Below the pieces are notes generated by a model. It was not told the DNA's origin. It did not search any database and saw only the letters and a program-made list of their open reading frames with translations. Shown piece after piece: positions 32,662 through 40,793 of a stretch of 64,000 bases of DNA (its first letter is position 1; each line of letters opens with the position of its first letter). This stretch comes from Nitrospira sp. (lineage in GTDB: Bacteria; Nitrospirota; Nitrospiria; Nitrospirales; UBA8639). The stretch covers positions 62,001-126,000 of the forward strand of contig JAPPLK010000089.1 of NCBI GenBank assembly GCA_028819435.1, written 5' to 3'. The translations under genes and the position numbers were made by a program.

Positions 32662-33438
32662 TCAGGACCCGCCCCAAGCCTCTTTCAAGTGCAGTACCGC
32701 CTGATTGATGGCATCGCCGGCGGCAACCGCGCGCATGACGTCGTGCGCATCGGCTTCTTTCTCAGGGTAAATGGGCGGGTCCTCAAGGTTCCGTCGAACC
32801 ACCGGGTACTCATTGGACTCGATGGGCGGGTCCAGCCGGTCCAGGGAAGCCCAGGCATTCCCCTCGACTCGCACCAACACGTGGCCGGTACGCACGTCGA
32901 CCAACGCCAATTCGGCCAGGGCCAGGTTTTCCGCACGATACCCGAACTGCAACCCGCGCGCGATGGCCCCCAGCGTAGACCCCCGCCACGGGAATCTTTC
33001 CGGCACTTCGATTTCGGCACTCGAGAGAATGGCCAGCACCAGGTAATCGACGCGTTGGTCTTGCCCCCAGCGAAGAACCGTGGAGAAAGACGGGGGCGAG
33101 GCGCCAGGGTCCGATGATCGGACCACGCGCAACTTGATGGGAACGGCATGCAGTAATTGTTGCCGCACGTGCTCGGTCAGGTCGGTGAATGCGGTTTCAG
33201 AGAGTTTGGGGGCCGAACCCGGAGCACCGGTGTCGTTGATCACCCAGAGACCCGCGTGTACCGGACCCTTCGGCCATTCAGCAACGGCGAAGCGCCCGTC
33301 CTCCGGCTGCTGGCCGAGAAACGTATCGAGACGGCCTTGGGGCCATTCGCCGCAGCCTCCGGAGACGAGGCACAACAGGCCAATTCCAAGGATGGTGGGG
33401 AGAAGAGCGGGGAACAGCCTCCGGTTCAGTATCATCAT
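32662..33438 (-). CDS. Lipoprotein of unknown function, 258 aa
   Basis: I start at MMILNRRLF, giving a standard lipoprotein signal (LGIGLLCLVSGGC); the track's longer start lies in repeat DNA. The mature part is alpha/beta: KGPVHAGLWVINDTGAPGSAPKLSETAFTDLTEHVRQQL, then QDQRVDYLVLAILSSAEIEV and ALAELALVDVRTGHVLVRVEGNA. This resembles outer-membrane-associated periplasmic lipoproteins with a TolB-N/CsgG-like layout, but I cannot assign a family. It is transcribed towards yajQ and away from the caspase-fold gene. Confidence 0.6.
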   Translation of the reverse strand: MMILNRRLFPALLPTILGIGLLCLVSGGCGEWPQGRLDTFLGQQPEDGRFAVAEWPKGPVHAGLWVINDTGAPGSAPKLSETAFTDLTEHVRQQLLHAVPIKLRVVRSSDPGASPPSFSTVLRWGQDQRVDYLVLAILSSAEIEVPERFPWRGSTLGAIARGLQFGYRAENLALAELALVDVRTGHVLVRVEGNAWASLDRLDPPIESNEYPVVRRNLEDPPIYPEKEADAHDVMRAVAAGDAINQAVLHLKEAWGGS

Positions 33439-33510
33439 GGCACCATCTTGTGCTTCTTGTCGTCGCGCCCCCTCACCCCTGCCCTCTCCCACAATGGGGA
33501 GAGGGTTTAT

Positions 33511-33607
33511 AAGTTGTAGCCGCGCGACCCCTGCTCGGGGTCAGGGACATGCCTTATCGCGCATGGAGAGGCCCCCAAAAACCGCGGCATGAGATGCCGC
33601 CGCTACA
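33511..33607. repeat. GTAGCCGCG...GCATGAGATG-type repeat
   Basis: Lies in the gap upstream of both divergent genes; similar GTAGCGGCCGC/CATGAGATGGCGCGGCTAC sequence occurs at 51873-51945. There is no gene. Confidence 0.45.
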
Positions 33608-33760
33608 AAGGCGAAGAGGCCCGCCGGACCCGGGATGCGGCCCTATAACGTTATACTCAAATTCATTCTCGCTGGTGAGGCCAGGACCGGTCAAGCAATG
33701 GCCCTCGCGAAGCCAACGAGAGGTTGCAATCCGTTGAAGGCATCGGGTAGGTTACTCGCC

Positions 33761-35653
33761 ATGCGTCTCACAGCGTGTACCCTTCCGAGGCTCCTGCTTT
33801 TCGTTTCGATCCTCCAGTTTTCAGCCTGCTCATATCTCCCGGACGTGAGTATGCCGGACTTGGAATTCCCGGACATCAGCATGCCCAGCTTTGGATTTGG
33901 CGAAGAAGAAAAACCCAAGGAGCCGACCATTCCCATCTCGGTGGCGTACGCCTTTGATCCGAGCGTCACGGAAGCCACGCTCGAAATTCAGGCATGCGAC
34001 CTTCCGTATACCCTGCAAACCGGAGAGAGCATTGTCCAGAACTTTCTGACCCTGGGGCAGGAAACCTTTCAGTCGGTCACGGCCTATTCAGGAACCGGAG
34101 AGGCTGTCCAAGCCACCAGGCCGAGCGATCTTATTATCCAGATCAGCATGGTCAACCAAGCGTTTCAGGAAGTCGACCGTATGGGGGACGAAGACAATTA
34201 TCTGGCCAACCTCGACTTCAAGCTGCAAGCGGTGTTCATCGATAGAAGCGGAGCCGCGTTGGGACAAATCCCTTTGAATTACGGCGGCCAGGTCAGGGTT
34301 TGGGCTCCGACCATTACCGGCCAGTCCGTCACCTGCACCACCGGACAATACGATGCTAAAATCCACGGAGCAGCATCGGAACTGGCTGAACAACTCGTGG
34401 CAGTGGTTCCGCAAGTGCTCCAGGACGGCGGCACGCAAACACTGATGGCGCAACAGGGTCGGCCACCGGCATTCACCCAGGCCGCACCGCAAGTTGCACC
34501 CCGGTTCTCGGCTTCGGCTCCGGCTGCACCGGGAAACCGGCCGTTCTTTACGTTTCGCACGATGCTGAAGGACGGCAACGACAACCTGATTCTCGAAGGC
34601 GGGGAAGCCATTGTGCTGATGATCGAGGCCACCAATCTCGGGAGCACCGCCGTCAACACGGCCACTGCCGACGTGTCGGGGCATGAGACGCTGGTCGCAG
34701 CCTTTTCTCGCATGACGTCTCTTCCCATCTCCTTGGGGACGTTCCAGCCCGGAGAAACCAGGACCACGGAAATTCGCGGCCGCATGCCGGGCAACGTGAC
34801 CGCACAAAAAGCGGAGTTGGTGATCGCGCTCCAACTCGAGGATGGCACCCCCATCGGGTCGCACCGCATTGTCGCGCCTCTCCAGCCCGGTACCCGTGGA
34901 TCAGGCGCACAATCCAGCCAATCCAGCGGACCCAGGATGCAGGAAAAGCCTCGTGACACGAATGCGTACGTGGCCGTACTCGTCGGCATGGATGCCTATC
35001 AGGACGCCTGGCCTGAGGCGTATCGTACACCCGACGGGCTCCTGATGACCGTGCGGGAAACCCTGCAAAACACCGGATTGTTCCCGAATCAGAATATCCG
35101 CGTCCTCCAAGGGGACACTGCAAAAAAAGGAGCCATCGCCAAAACCCTGCTCAGGTGGGTCCGTCAGAGAATCGGGAAGGAATCCGTGCTGGTCGTCTAT
35201 TTTTCCGGTCAGGCCGTTCAAGACCAGGAAAACGGCGAGGTCTATTTGATCCCCTATGAAGGGGCGCCCGACGCATCGAGCAAACAGTTGATCTCTCTTC
35301 GAACGCTTCAGCGCCTCTTGGGAAAGCTGCAAAACCGGCTGACCCTGCTGCTCCTCGATGCCCCGCTTGTCGAGCGGGGCGGACAAGGGACGTCTGCCGA
35401 TACATCTCCGGCGAGTTGGAGTAGCGGCCTGTCCAAGCAGGACACGACCCCCGTCATTCAACTACGCAGACGGCCCGGACAGGAAATGGATAACCCGGCC
35501 AACATGCTGGGCGGCCTGTCAGGCACTGCGGACGGAAACAAGAACGGAACGATCACGGTTGCTGAATTTCTCGAATCCGCGTCCGCCTCAAGCAGAATCA
35601 CCCGTCTGTTGCCGGACTCCTCTCCCCTCCTGAACCTTCCGCTCACACGGTAA
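33761..35653 (+). CDS. Lipoprotein with a catalytically dead caspase-like domain
   Basis: I start at MRLTACTLPRLLLF, giving 630 aa with a lipobox (LQFSAC). After a Met/Pro/Asp linker comes a beta-rich domain (about 60-220), then an immunoglobulin-like part (VLMIEATNLGSTAVNTATADV). A caspase-like (peptidase C14) fold follows at about 400-535: YVAVLVGMDAYQD, LLRWVRQRIGKESVLVVYFSGQAV, YLIPYEG, LLLLDAP. In active members the third motif reads FSGHG and the fifth DAC; here both the His (Gln instead) and the Cys (Pro instead) are gone. It therefore looks like a pseudo-enzyme, perhaps structural or binding. Confidence 0.7.
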   Translation: MRLTACTLPRLLLFVSILQFSACSYLPDVSMPDLEFPDISMPSFGFGEEEKPKEPTIPISVAYAFDPSVTEATLEIQACDLPYTLQTGESIVQNFLTLGQETFQSVTAYSGTGEAVQATRPSDLIIQISMVNQAFQEVDRMGDEDNYLANLDFKLQAVFIDRSGAALGQIPLNYGGQVRVWAPTITGQSVTCTTGQYDAKIHGAASELAEQLVAVVPQVLQDGGTQTLMAQQGRPPAFTQAAPQVAPRFSASAPAAPGNRPFFTFRTMLKDGNDNLILEGGEAIVLMIEATNLGSTAVNTATADVSGHETLVAAFSRMTSLPISLGTFQPGETRTTEIRGRMPGNVTAQKAELVIALQLEDGTPIGSHRIVAPLQPGTRGSGAQSSQSSGPRMQEKPRDTNAYVAVLVGMDAYQDAWPEAYRTPDGLLMTVRETLQNTGLFPNQNIRVLQGDTAKKGAIAKTLLRWVRQRIGKESVLVVYFSGQAVQDQENGEVYLIPYEGAPDASSKQLISLRTLQRLLGKLQNRLTLLLLDAPLVERGGQGTSADTSPASWSSGLSKQDTTPVIQLRRRPGQEMDNPANMLGGLSGTADGNKNGTITVAEFLESASASSRITRLLPDSSPLLNLPLTR

Positions 35654-35689
35654 TCTTTCTCTGTGTTCACCAATTCCTTTTGACAAGCT

Positions 35690-35785
35690 TCCTTCGACTT
35701 CGCGCTGCCGCGCTACGCTCAGGATGAACGGATTCTCCCCACCCGTTCGCCCTGAGCGTAGCGAAGCGAAGTCGAAGGGAATCAG
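35690..35785. repeat. Inverted TTCGACTTCGC...GCGAAGTCGAA repeat
   Basis: Two inverse copies of TCGACTTCG...GCTCAGGATGAACGG-type sequence form a long palindrome after the caspase-fold gene. The same family is at 37145-37305, 40715-40775, 45275-45312, 54595-54635 and 55570-55650. Confidence 0.7.
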
Positions 35786-35935
35786 TAAACATTTACAATT
35801 CTTTCAAAAATAGACAAAAGTTTAAACTTTGTAAAAATTATCGCGAATATTACAAATGTTAAAATATGTACAATTTATACAAAACTTTAAAAAATGTACA
35901 AAATCTCCCATATTTTTATATTTTAAAGAATAACC
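35786..35935. other. Very AT-rich 150-bp patch with TGTACAA repeats
   Basis: This patch is far below the local G+C and is rich in TTACAA, TGTACAAT and TGTACAAA motifs, several of them palindromic (TGTACA). It lies downstream of the minus-strand gene pair and after the caspase-fold gene, so it is not an obvious promoter for either. It may be an AT-rich protein-binding site or the edge of a lost element. Confidence 0.4.
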
Positions 35936-35982
35936 GCCGAAATGATACGACTTCCTGCAATAGAAGATCGTGCCGCGACACG

Positions 35983-36252
35983 TTATCGGGTGGCTTCGAT
36001 GTGGATGCGGGCTGAATAGCCCAATTGCCGCAGCAGGTGTTCGCAGTCTTCCCAGGTCAGGCCGAACGCCCGCACGTCGGCGACCCCCACCCGGGCCACC
36101 ACGTCCCGGATATCGCTGAAATGGTTGCGGTCAAATTCACCATCCATGAAGGAGGTTTCCGCCCACGCGACGAGACCGGAAAGTGAAAGCTCGTGGTGTA
36201 AATAGGCAGTGAGTTTATCGACGACTGTTTGGCGGGTAATCACGTCCTTCAT
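35983..36252 (-). CDS. Hypothetical protein, second gene of a coupled small pair
   Basis: The 89-aa product (MKDVITRQTVVDKLTAYLHHELSLSGLVAWAETSFMDGEF...DVRAFGLTWEDCEHLLRQLGY) is helical and acidic. Its N-terminal half looks like a small DNA-binding or antitoxin-type fold. The ATG overlaps the preceding gene's TGA by 4 bp. Proteins with YLHHExSLxxLVxWAE and DVRAFGLTWEDC are recurrent in bacterial genomes, always small and unassigned. A toxin-antitoxin role is a guess from architecture. Confidence 0.55.
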   Translation of the reverse strand: MKDVITRQTVVDKLTAYLHHELSLSGLVAWAETSFMDGEFDRNHFSDIRDVVARVGVADVRAFGLTWEDCEHLLRQLGYSARIHIEATR

Positions 36253-36491
36253 TCTTCGACCTTTTGATGCCCATAATCAACAGGATATTTGTAGTGAATT
36301 TCCACGAGTGTTCCCGTTTCGTTGTATATCTCCTGATAAAATTGCACCGTGACTTCATCCGCGTCAACCTCTTTCACGTAGCGAGCTTTCCAGCCTTGAC
36401 GTCCTCGAACATCGAGCCAATATTTTCTTCCTCCATCGTCGCGGATTTCCCAGTTTGGAAATTTGCGCTCATTTTGTTCACGTGTGCTCAC
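36249..36491 (-). CDS. Hypothetical protein, first gene of a coupled small pair
   Basis: This 80-aa, Tyr- and Lys-rich protein (KFPNWEIRDDGGRKYWLDVRGRQGWKARYVKEVDADEVTVQFYQEIYNETG) looks like a compact beta sheet. It is translated first and overlaps the 89-aa gene by 4 bp (ATGA). Size, charge and coupling resemble toxin-antitoxin pairs, but no known toxin family is evident. The gap upstream to 36679 holds the terminator of the next gene. Confidence 0.5.
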   Translation of the reverse strand: MSTREQNERKFPNWEIRDDGGRKYWLDVRGRQGWKARYVKEVDADEVTVQFYQEIYNETGTLVEIHYKYPVDYGHQKVEE

Positions 36492-36618
36492 CGATGAGTG
36501 GCCTTAATGGTTTCAACACTCTTTATACCATGCCTGTGACCATTTCTTCATTCCTTCTTTAAGAAGTCAGGAATCCCCCCCCCTCCCCCCCGATTCGTCA
36601 AAGGGGAGTGATGGGGCA

Positions 36619-36655
36619 CAAAAAATCCCCGCTGGGGGTTAGCCTCGGCGGGGAT
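36619..36655 (-). terminator. Rho-independent terminator
   Basis: On the minus strand a hairpin with stem ATCCCCGC/GCGGGGAT is followed by TTTTTT. It ends the transcript of the coiled-coil gene at 36679-36990. Confidence 0.75.
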
Positions 36656-36678
36656 AATAGAGGATGTAGAAAGCCGGG

Positions 36679-36990
36679 TCAGTTTCGGGTTTCATAAGCC
36701 GACATCCGCGTTTCGAGCGACACCAGCCTTTCTTGAACGTGCAAGGTCAAGTCGATCTTCTCATCCAGTCGTCGAAATTCCGTCAGCATTTCATTGCGGA
36801 GCGAAACAATTTTGTCGTTAAGCCGTGCTCCTTGGGTGTCAATTTTCTCATCCAGTCGCGCACCCTGCAGATCAATCTTTTCCTCCAGCCGTTTGATTTC
36901 AGTCTGAATGACTTTTACCTCGGCTTTGATCTCTCGAAGTTCAGGGACAATGAGTTCCTGGATTAATTGTTTGACGTCAACGGCAGCCAT
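36679..36990 (-). CDS. Small coiled-coil protein
   Basis: I start at MAAVDVKQLIQELIVPELREI (103 aa). Almost the whole chain is predicted coiled coil with tandem 12-residue repeats: EEKIDLQGARLD, EKIDTQGARLND, then a third degenerate one. There is no signal peptide. Such genes are common and unassigned. A hairpin terminator follows directly. No SD is evident before either possible start, so the precise beginning is uncertain. Confidence 0.6.
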   Translation of the reverse strand: MAAVDVKQLIQELIVPELREIKAEVKVIQTEIKRLEEKIDLQGARLDEKIDTQGARLNDKIVSLRNEMLTEFRRLDEKIDLTLHVQERLVSLETRMSAYETRN

Positions 36991-37129
36991 GATGTTGTTG
37001 TAGCACACTTTTCAAAACAACTGCAATTGAGTGGAGATTGCGCGATGACGAATGCAAAAAGAAAGAAGCGCCACATGAGGCATGTCCCTGCCCCTGACAC
37101 CGGGAGGGGGGCAATGCAGACCTCTATCG

Positions 37130-37450
37130 GATTACGCCTGTCCCCCTTCCGTTCATCCTGAGCGTAACGCGACAGCGTGAAGTCGAAGGAAGCGTTCTTC
37201 GACTCCGCCCCTACAGGGCTACGCTCAGAATGAACGGGTGGGGGACCGTTGGTTCTGAGCTTGTCCTGAGCCTATCGAAGGGCGTAGCGCCAGCGAAGTC
37301 GAAGGAAATGAGTGAACATTGACAATCCTGCCCTCTCTCCGTCATTCCTATGAAAACAGGAATCCAGGGGGTTTCTCCGCACAAATAGGAAGACAAAACA
37401 AAGGCACTGGATCCGTCCCCGACATCCTTAATCGGGGATCCAGTTTATAT
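37130..37450. repeat. Cluster of intergenic repeats
   Basis: Part of an 830-bp gap without genes. It carries several TTCGACTTC.../GAAGTCGAAGG arms (37145-37305) and two CATTCCTATGAAAACAGG / CGACATCC...CGGGGATCCAG units (37340-37442). Confidence 0.65.
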
Positions 37451-37500
37451 GGGGATTGTATGCGTTCAGTCATTCGTTGACACATTTCCAGCCCGCCTTT

Positions 37501-37605
37501 TTCCCCTCCTTTGTAAGGAGGGGCGAGGGGAGGTAGAGGCATGGAAACCTCATGGACAGACAGTTCTACCCCACCTAGCCTCCCCTTACAAAGGGGAGGA
37601 AAAGA
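37501..37605. repeat. Paired inverted ~42-nt repeat, copy 2
   Basis: Same two-arm structure as 32511-32649, with a shorter spacer. The flanking sequence (GTGAACACATACAG) is shared with other repeat copies. Confidence 0.7.
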
Positions 37606-37713
37606 ACACGACCACTCCTGTTCAATCTGAGCATTGTGTCAACGAATGAGTGAACACATACAGGGATGACGGATTAGGAGGAAAAGGAAGGTCAAGGGGG
37701 GAGGGATAGGCAC

Positions 37714-37750
37714 AAAAAAATCCCCGCTGAGGGGTTGCCTCAGCGGGGAT
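37714..37750 (-). terminator. Strong rho-independent terminator
   Basis: A 13-bp perfect stem (ATCCCCGCTGAGG/CCTCAGCGGGGAT) with a 5-base loop is followed on the minus strand by seven T. It lies about 100 bp after the stop of the alginate-export porin gene. It closely resembles the terminator at 36619. Confidence 0.85.
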
Positions 37751-37848
37751 TGAGGTGCCTCCTCGCCCCCCTCACCCTACCCTCTCCCGAAGGGAGAGGG
37801 TTATTTGGGGGAGAGAGTGTGGAGGAGTCTGTATGCGGGTTTCCTTCC

Positions 37849-39360
37849 TTAGAAGTTCACCCAGAGTTGGGTATAGCCCCAGGATTGCTCGGAAGCATTC
37901 CCACCACGAAGGTCATCGATAAACTGACCGGGGAGGAAAACCCCGCCGCCGATTTGCCAAGCTACGTGGTTCCCCGGGGTGAAGAAATGGGTATACACCA
38001 CGTCAACTTCTTCTCCAACTTCGGTCGAGTCGGTGCTAGCATTAGGAGCTAAGAATTCAGTTTGACCGGCATGATAGACGCCGTCGGTTGCCTCCTGGCG
38101 TTGAAACAAGTGCCCGGTCACTTCGAAGTGGCTGTCCGCGTTGGGCCGCATTTGAAGGCCGAACGCCAGATGGTTCATGTTCTTCCAGGACATGCGGTCC
38201 ATGTACCCGAAATGAATGTGGTTCGTCGGATACAATTGATCAAAACTTTGGAATTTGCCGTCATTCGGATCCTTGTCCCCGGAGGCCGTGTTGAACTCGG
38301 CGCTCAGGCGGGGCTGCATGGGAACCGGAAGGGTCACGCCACCGTCGATATGGAAGGCAAAGGCCTCGATATCCAAGTTCTTGGGACCACCGGCGGCATT
38401 CGCACCCTGGCCTATTTCACCGAATTGGTAGTAGCCTTCGATCGTGGCGTCAATGCGAGCACTTCCCGCAGCGAACTTCTTGACTGCTCGGCCGCCGAGA
38501 GTATGCCTGGATTGGTTCGCAGGGCGAGGGGCGTTTATCATTCCGCCCGTTCCGCCGTCATGCCAGATGTAGGTGGGTTCCAAGACCACGCCCGCAACCT
38601 TCATAGGCGCCCGCACGAAGACCACATTGCCATCGTCCGTTGCGTCCGTTGCTGGGTTGCTCGCCGTGGAATTAAGGATGCAGTTACCGCCAGTCACGCT
38701 CCTACAGTTTCTCTCAGCCGTGCGCAACCAGCCCAATTCCAAGGTGGTGCTCTTGCTGAGTTTGTAGTTCGCAGTCAACCCGTCGTGACTCCATCCCACG
38801 TTGTTCCAGTCGAAATGCCCGAACATGCGATGGTTGCCCCAGACCACCAGTTGCCGCCCGGCCTTGATGGTCAGGTTCGGCACCAGGAAATTCCTCACCA
38901 GCATGAACGCCTGCCGGGCAAAGATGGTCCCATTCGTACCATTGGCATCAGGTCCCCCTCCTACTCCATCAGGAGCATTGACCCCCCAGTTTTTGGAATG
39001 TTGTCCTTGGAGGAAAAACGTCACATCCGGAGAGATGGAGTAGTTGAAGCCCAACCGCGCCCATTGCTGCACGATGAACGTGTTGTTCTTTGCCGCCCCG
39101 AAGGTGAGGTTGTTCCGGAATTCCGGACGGACACGCAGGTCGCCGGAAATAGTGAGCTTGCTGATGTCGAACAGCTTGCTTTTGGGCGGATCGAATTTAT
39201 GATACGGAAGCAGATCCGGAATCGCGCGCGGCACCGCCGGGACAGCCGAGTTCTTACCCGTGGCCGGCGTCGTTTTCTCGGCAAAAGCCGGAACAGCCGT
39301 GATTCCTGCAAGCAGGACCGCGGCCATTGTCCATTTGATACCGTCATTCAATCGTTTCAT
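37849..39360 (-). CDS. Alginate export (AlgE)-family outer-membrane porin
   Basis: I start at the ATG after CAGGAGGAG (MKRLNDGIKWTM), giving 503 aa; the track start adds 34 residues without an SD. A signal peptide ends VPAFAEK. The mature protein alternates amphipathic beta strands: LTISGDLRVRPEFRNNLTFG, FIVQQWARLGFNYSISPDVTFFLQGQHSKNWG, TIKAGRQLVVWGNHRMFGHFDWNNVGWSHDGL. It ends in QLWVNF with the aromatic terminus of outer-membrane barrels. This fits the alginate-export porin family, widely used for anions or organic solutes. The true substrate is unknown. Confidence 0.85.
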   Translation of the reverse strand: MKRLNDGIKWTMAAVLLAGITAVPAFAEKTTPATGKNSAVPAVPRAIPDLLPYHKFDPPKSKLFDISKLTISGDLRVRPEFRNNLTFGAAKNNTFIVQQWARLGFNYSISPDVTFFLQGQHSKNWGVNAPDGVGGGPDANGTNGTIFARQAFMLVRNFLVPNLTIKAGRQLVVWGNHRMFGHFDWNNVGWSHDGLTANYKLSKSTTLELGWLRTAERNCRSVTGGNCILNSTASNPATDATDDGNVVFVRAPMKVAGVVLEPTYIWHDGGTGGMINAPRPANQSRHTLGGRAVKKFAAGSARIDATIEGYYQFGEIGQGANAAGGPKNLDIEAFAFHIDGGVTLPVPMQPRLSAEFNTASGDKDPNDGKFQSFDQLYPTNHIHFGYMDRMSWKNMNHLAFGLQMRPNADSHFEVTGHLFQRQEATDGVYHAGQTEFLAPNASTDSTEVGEEVDVVYTHFFTPGNHVAWQIGGGVFLPGQFIDDLRGGNASEQSWGYTQLWVNF

Positions 39361-39715
39361 TGTGACTCCTCCTGTAAGTTGATTCCCCCCTGCGGGCAGC
39401 GCGTAGTCCTTGCCAGCCCAATATTTATGGTAATTGCTCATTTTTGCTTGCTTTATTATCATGAGTGCAACTTGTTTTATTTAAGACGAGCCTTGTTGCT
39501 GCAAGAAACTTCAGGCTCGTGACTCCGGAATTTTATTGGAACAAGCATTCCCTTATCCTTGTTTTGATTGCACCTCCTTTGTTCAGTAAGTGGCGTAATC
39601 GGGCTGCCTGTTTGTCAGATTGTTACCGTCCACTTAAAATTAGTTGCCAAATATAGGCTACTTTCCATTTTATTGCAAGAGGTTCAAAAAAATTATTTAT
39701 AGAGGGATAAATGCT
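39361..39715. promoter_or_regulatory. AT-rich upstream region of the porin gene
   Basis: No gene. The 350 bp are AT-rich and include a TAAGTGG/CCACTTA inverted pair near 39588-39640. Promoter elements for the porin gene (minus strand) are expected here, but I cannot pick a clear -35/-10 pair. Confidence 0.4.
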
Positions 39716-39756
39716 TCTACCTCCCCTTCACCCCTCCTTACAAAGGAGGGGAAAAG
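39716..39756. repeat. Half copy of the CTACCTCCCC/GGAGGGG repeat
   Basis: A single arm (CTTCTACCTCCCCTTCACCC ... GGAGGGGAAAA) lies just beyond the stop of the first tat gene. Confidence 0.6.
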
Positions 39757-39760
39757 GCGG

Positions 39761-40054
39761 TTACGCGGGTTTGTTTCCTTCGTTGATGCCGGCGGAGGCC
39801 GCGTCGCCTGCGCCTTTGATTGTGTCTTCCGCTTCTTTCATGGATGATTGCAGGTCCTGCTCCACCATTTTGACTTCTTGCTGAATCATATTGATTTCCG
39901 GCTCGACGGACTGCCGTAAATCATCTGCTGTTTCCTTAAACCCCTTGACGGCTTTCCCGACCTGTTTTCCAATCTCCGGTAATTCTTTGGGACCGAACAA
40001 CAGAAAGGCAATGACCAGAATAATCAGGATTTCCATTGCCCCCAGGCCGAACAT
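39761..40054 (-). CDS. tatA: Twin-arginine translocase TatA/TatB-like protein
   Basis: The 97-aa protein has the single N-terminal membrane helix (MEILIILVIAFLLFGPKELPEIGKQVGKAVKGFKETADDL) with the FGPKELPEIGKxxGKAxKGF hinge and amphipathic helix of TatA/E. A longer acidic C-terminal tail follows (SVEPEINMIQQEVKMVEQDL), which is more TatB-like. It forms part of the pore that exports folded proteins. A second TatA gene lies upstream, separated by a repeat; tatC is not in the window. Confidence 0.85.
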   Translation of the reverse strand: MFGLGAMEILIILVIAFLLFGPKELPEIGKQVGKAVKGFKETADDLRQSVEPEINMIQQEVKMVEQDLQSSMKEAEDTIKGAGDAASAGINEGNKPA

Positions 40055-40057
40055 TGT

Positions 40058-40212
40058 TTCCCCTCACCCTTGCCCTCTCCCTCTTTCCCGCTTAATGCAG
40101 GAAAGGGGAGAGGGGATTTTTACTTGCCCCCTGCCGCTTTCCTGCTTAATGCGGGAGAGGGGATGAATGCTTCTACCTCCCCTTCGCCCCTCCTTACAAA
40201 GGAGGGGAAAAG
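40058..40212. repeat. Repeat-filled gap between the two tat genes
   Basis: Contains CCCTCTCCCTCTTTCCCGCTTAATGCAGGAAAG in two versions and one arm of the CTACCTCCCC repeat (40171-40212). There is no gene. Confidence 0.6.
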
Positions 40213-40216
40213 ATTG

Positions 40217-40537
40217 TTAGGCCTGCCTGGTTTCTTGGGCTTCGGGCTGTGGTGCCGGTACCGCCTGCGGGACTGGTTCTCCGGCCTGTGGCGCCGCAGT
40301 GGGTTGCGCCATGACCGGCTCCGTGATCTGCCCCGGCTGCGGTGCCGCTGACGCGCCCGTGCTTGTTTCGTCCGGCGGCGTCACGTCCATGGCCTCCGGT
40401 TCGTTTATCGACTTTTTGAACCCTTTGATGGCTTTCCCCAATCCTTCTCCCAATTGCGGGATTTTCCCCGCCCCGAAAATGATGAGGACGATGAACAGGA
40501 TGAGCAATAACTCCATCCACCCAAAGGAACCAATCAT
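40217..40537 (-). CDS. tatA: Twin-arginine translocase TatA
   Basis: This 106-aa protein shows a membrane helix ([38 protein letters not shown]), the conserved [22 protein letters not shown] hinge and a Pro/Ala/Gln-rich tail ending [12 protein letters not shown]. This matches TatA closely. Two tatA-like genes in tandem suggest a TatA/TatB pair, the second (39761) being the more acidic. The functional split between them cannot be settled from sequence. Confidence 0.9.
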   Translation of the reverse strand: MIGSFGWMELLLILFIVLIIFGAGKIPQLGEGLGKAIKGFKKSINEPEAMDVTPPDETSTGASAAPQPGQITEPVMAQPTAAPQAGEPVPQAVPAPQPEAQETRQA

Positions 40538-40714
40538 GTTTCACCTTCTTGATAGAACTTCAATTCGGCGCACGTCCGATTTTTTCGTTACATCCACTAA
40601 GGCACTATACTAGCACGCATTGGAGATGTCCACAAAAAAGTTACCGTCCGGTCGATTTTTTGGAATTTTTCGGAACGGACATTCCGGCATGGCCAGAGGT
40701 ATGTGTTTCGGTCA

Positions 40715-40780
40715 TTTCCTTCGACTTCATTTCGCTACGCTTCCTTCGACAAGTTCAGGACAGGCTTGTCGAAGGGCGTA
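40715..40780. repeat. TTCGACTTC/GTCGAAGG repeat arm pair
   Basis: Inverted short arms (TTCCTTCGACTT ... GTCGAAGGG) downstream of the TonB receptor gene. Same family as 35690-35785. Confidence 0.55.
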
Positions 40781-40793
40781 ACCTGACACCCCA

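Noticed and set aside
38062-39522. 486-aa plus-strand ORF over the porin gene
   Set aside because: It is antisense to a well-supported outer-membrane porin with SD, signal peptide and barrel ending; the protein looks like a shadow frame.
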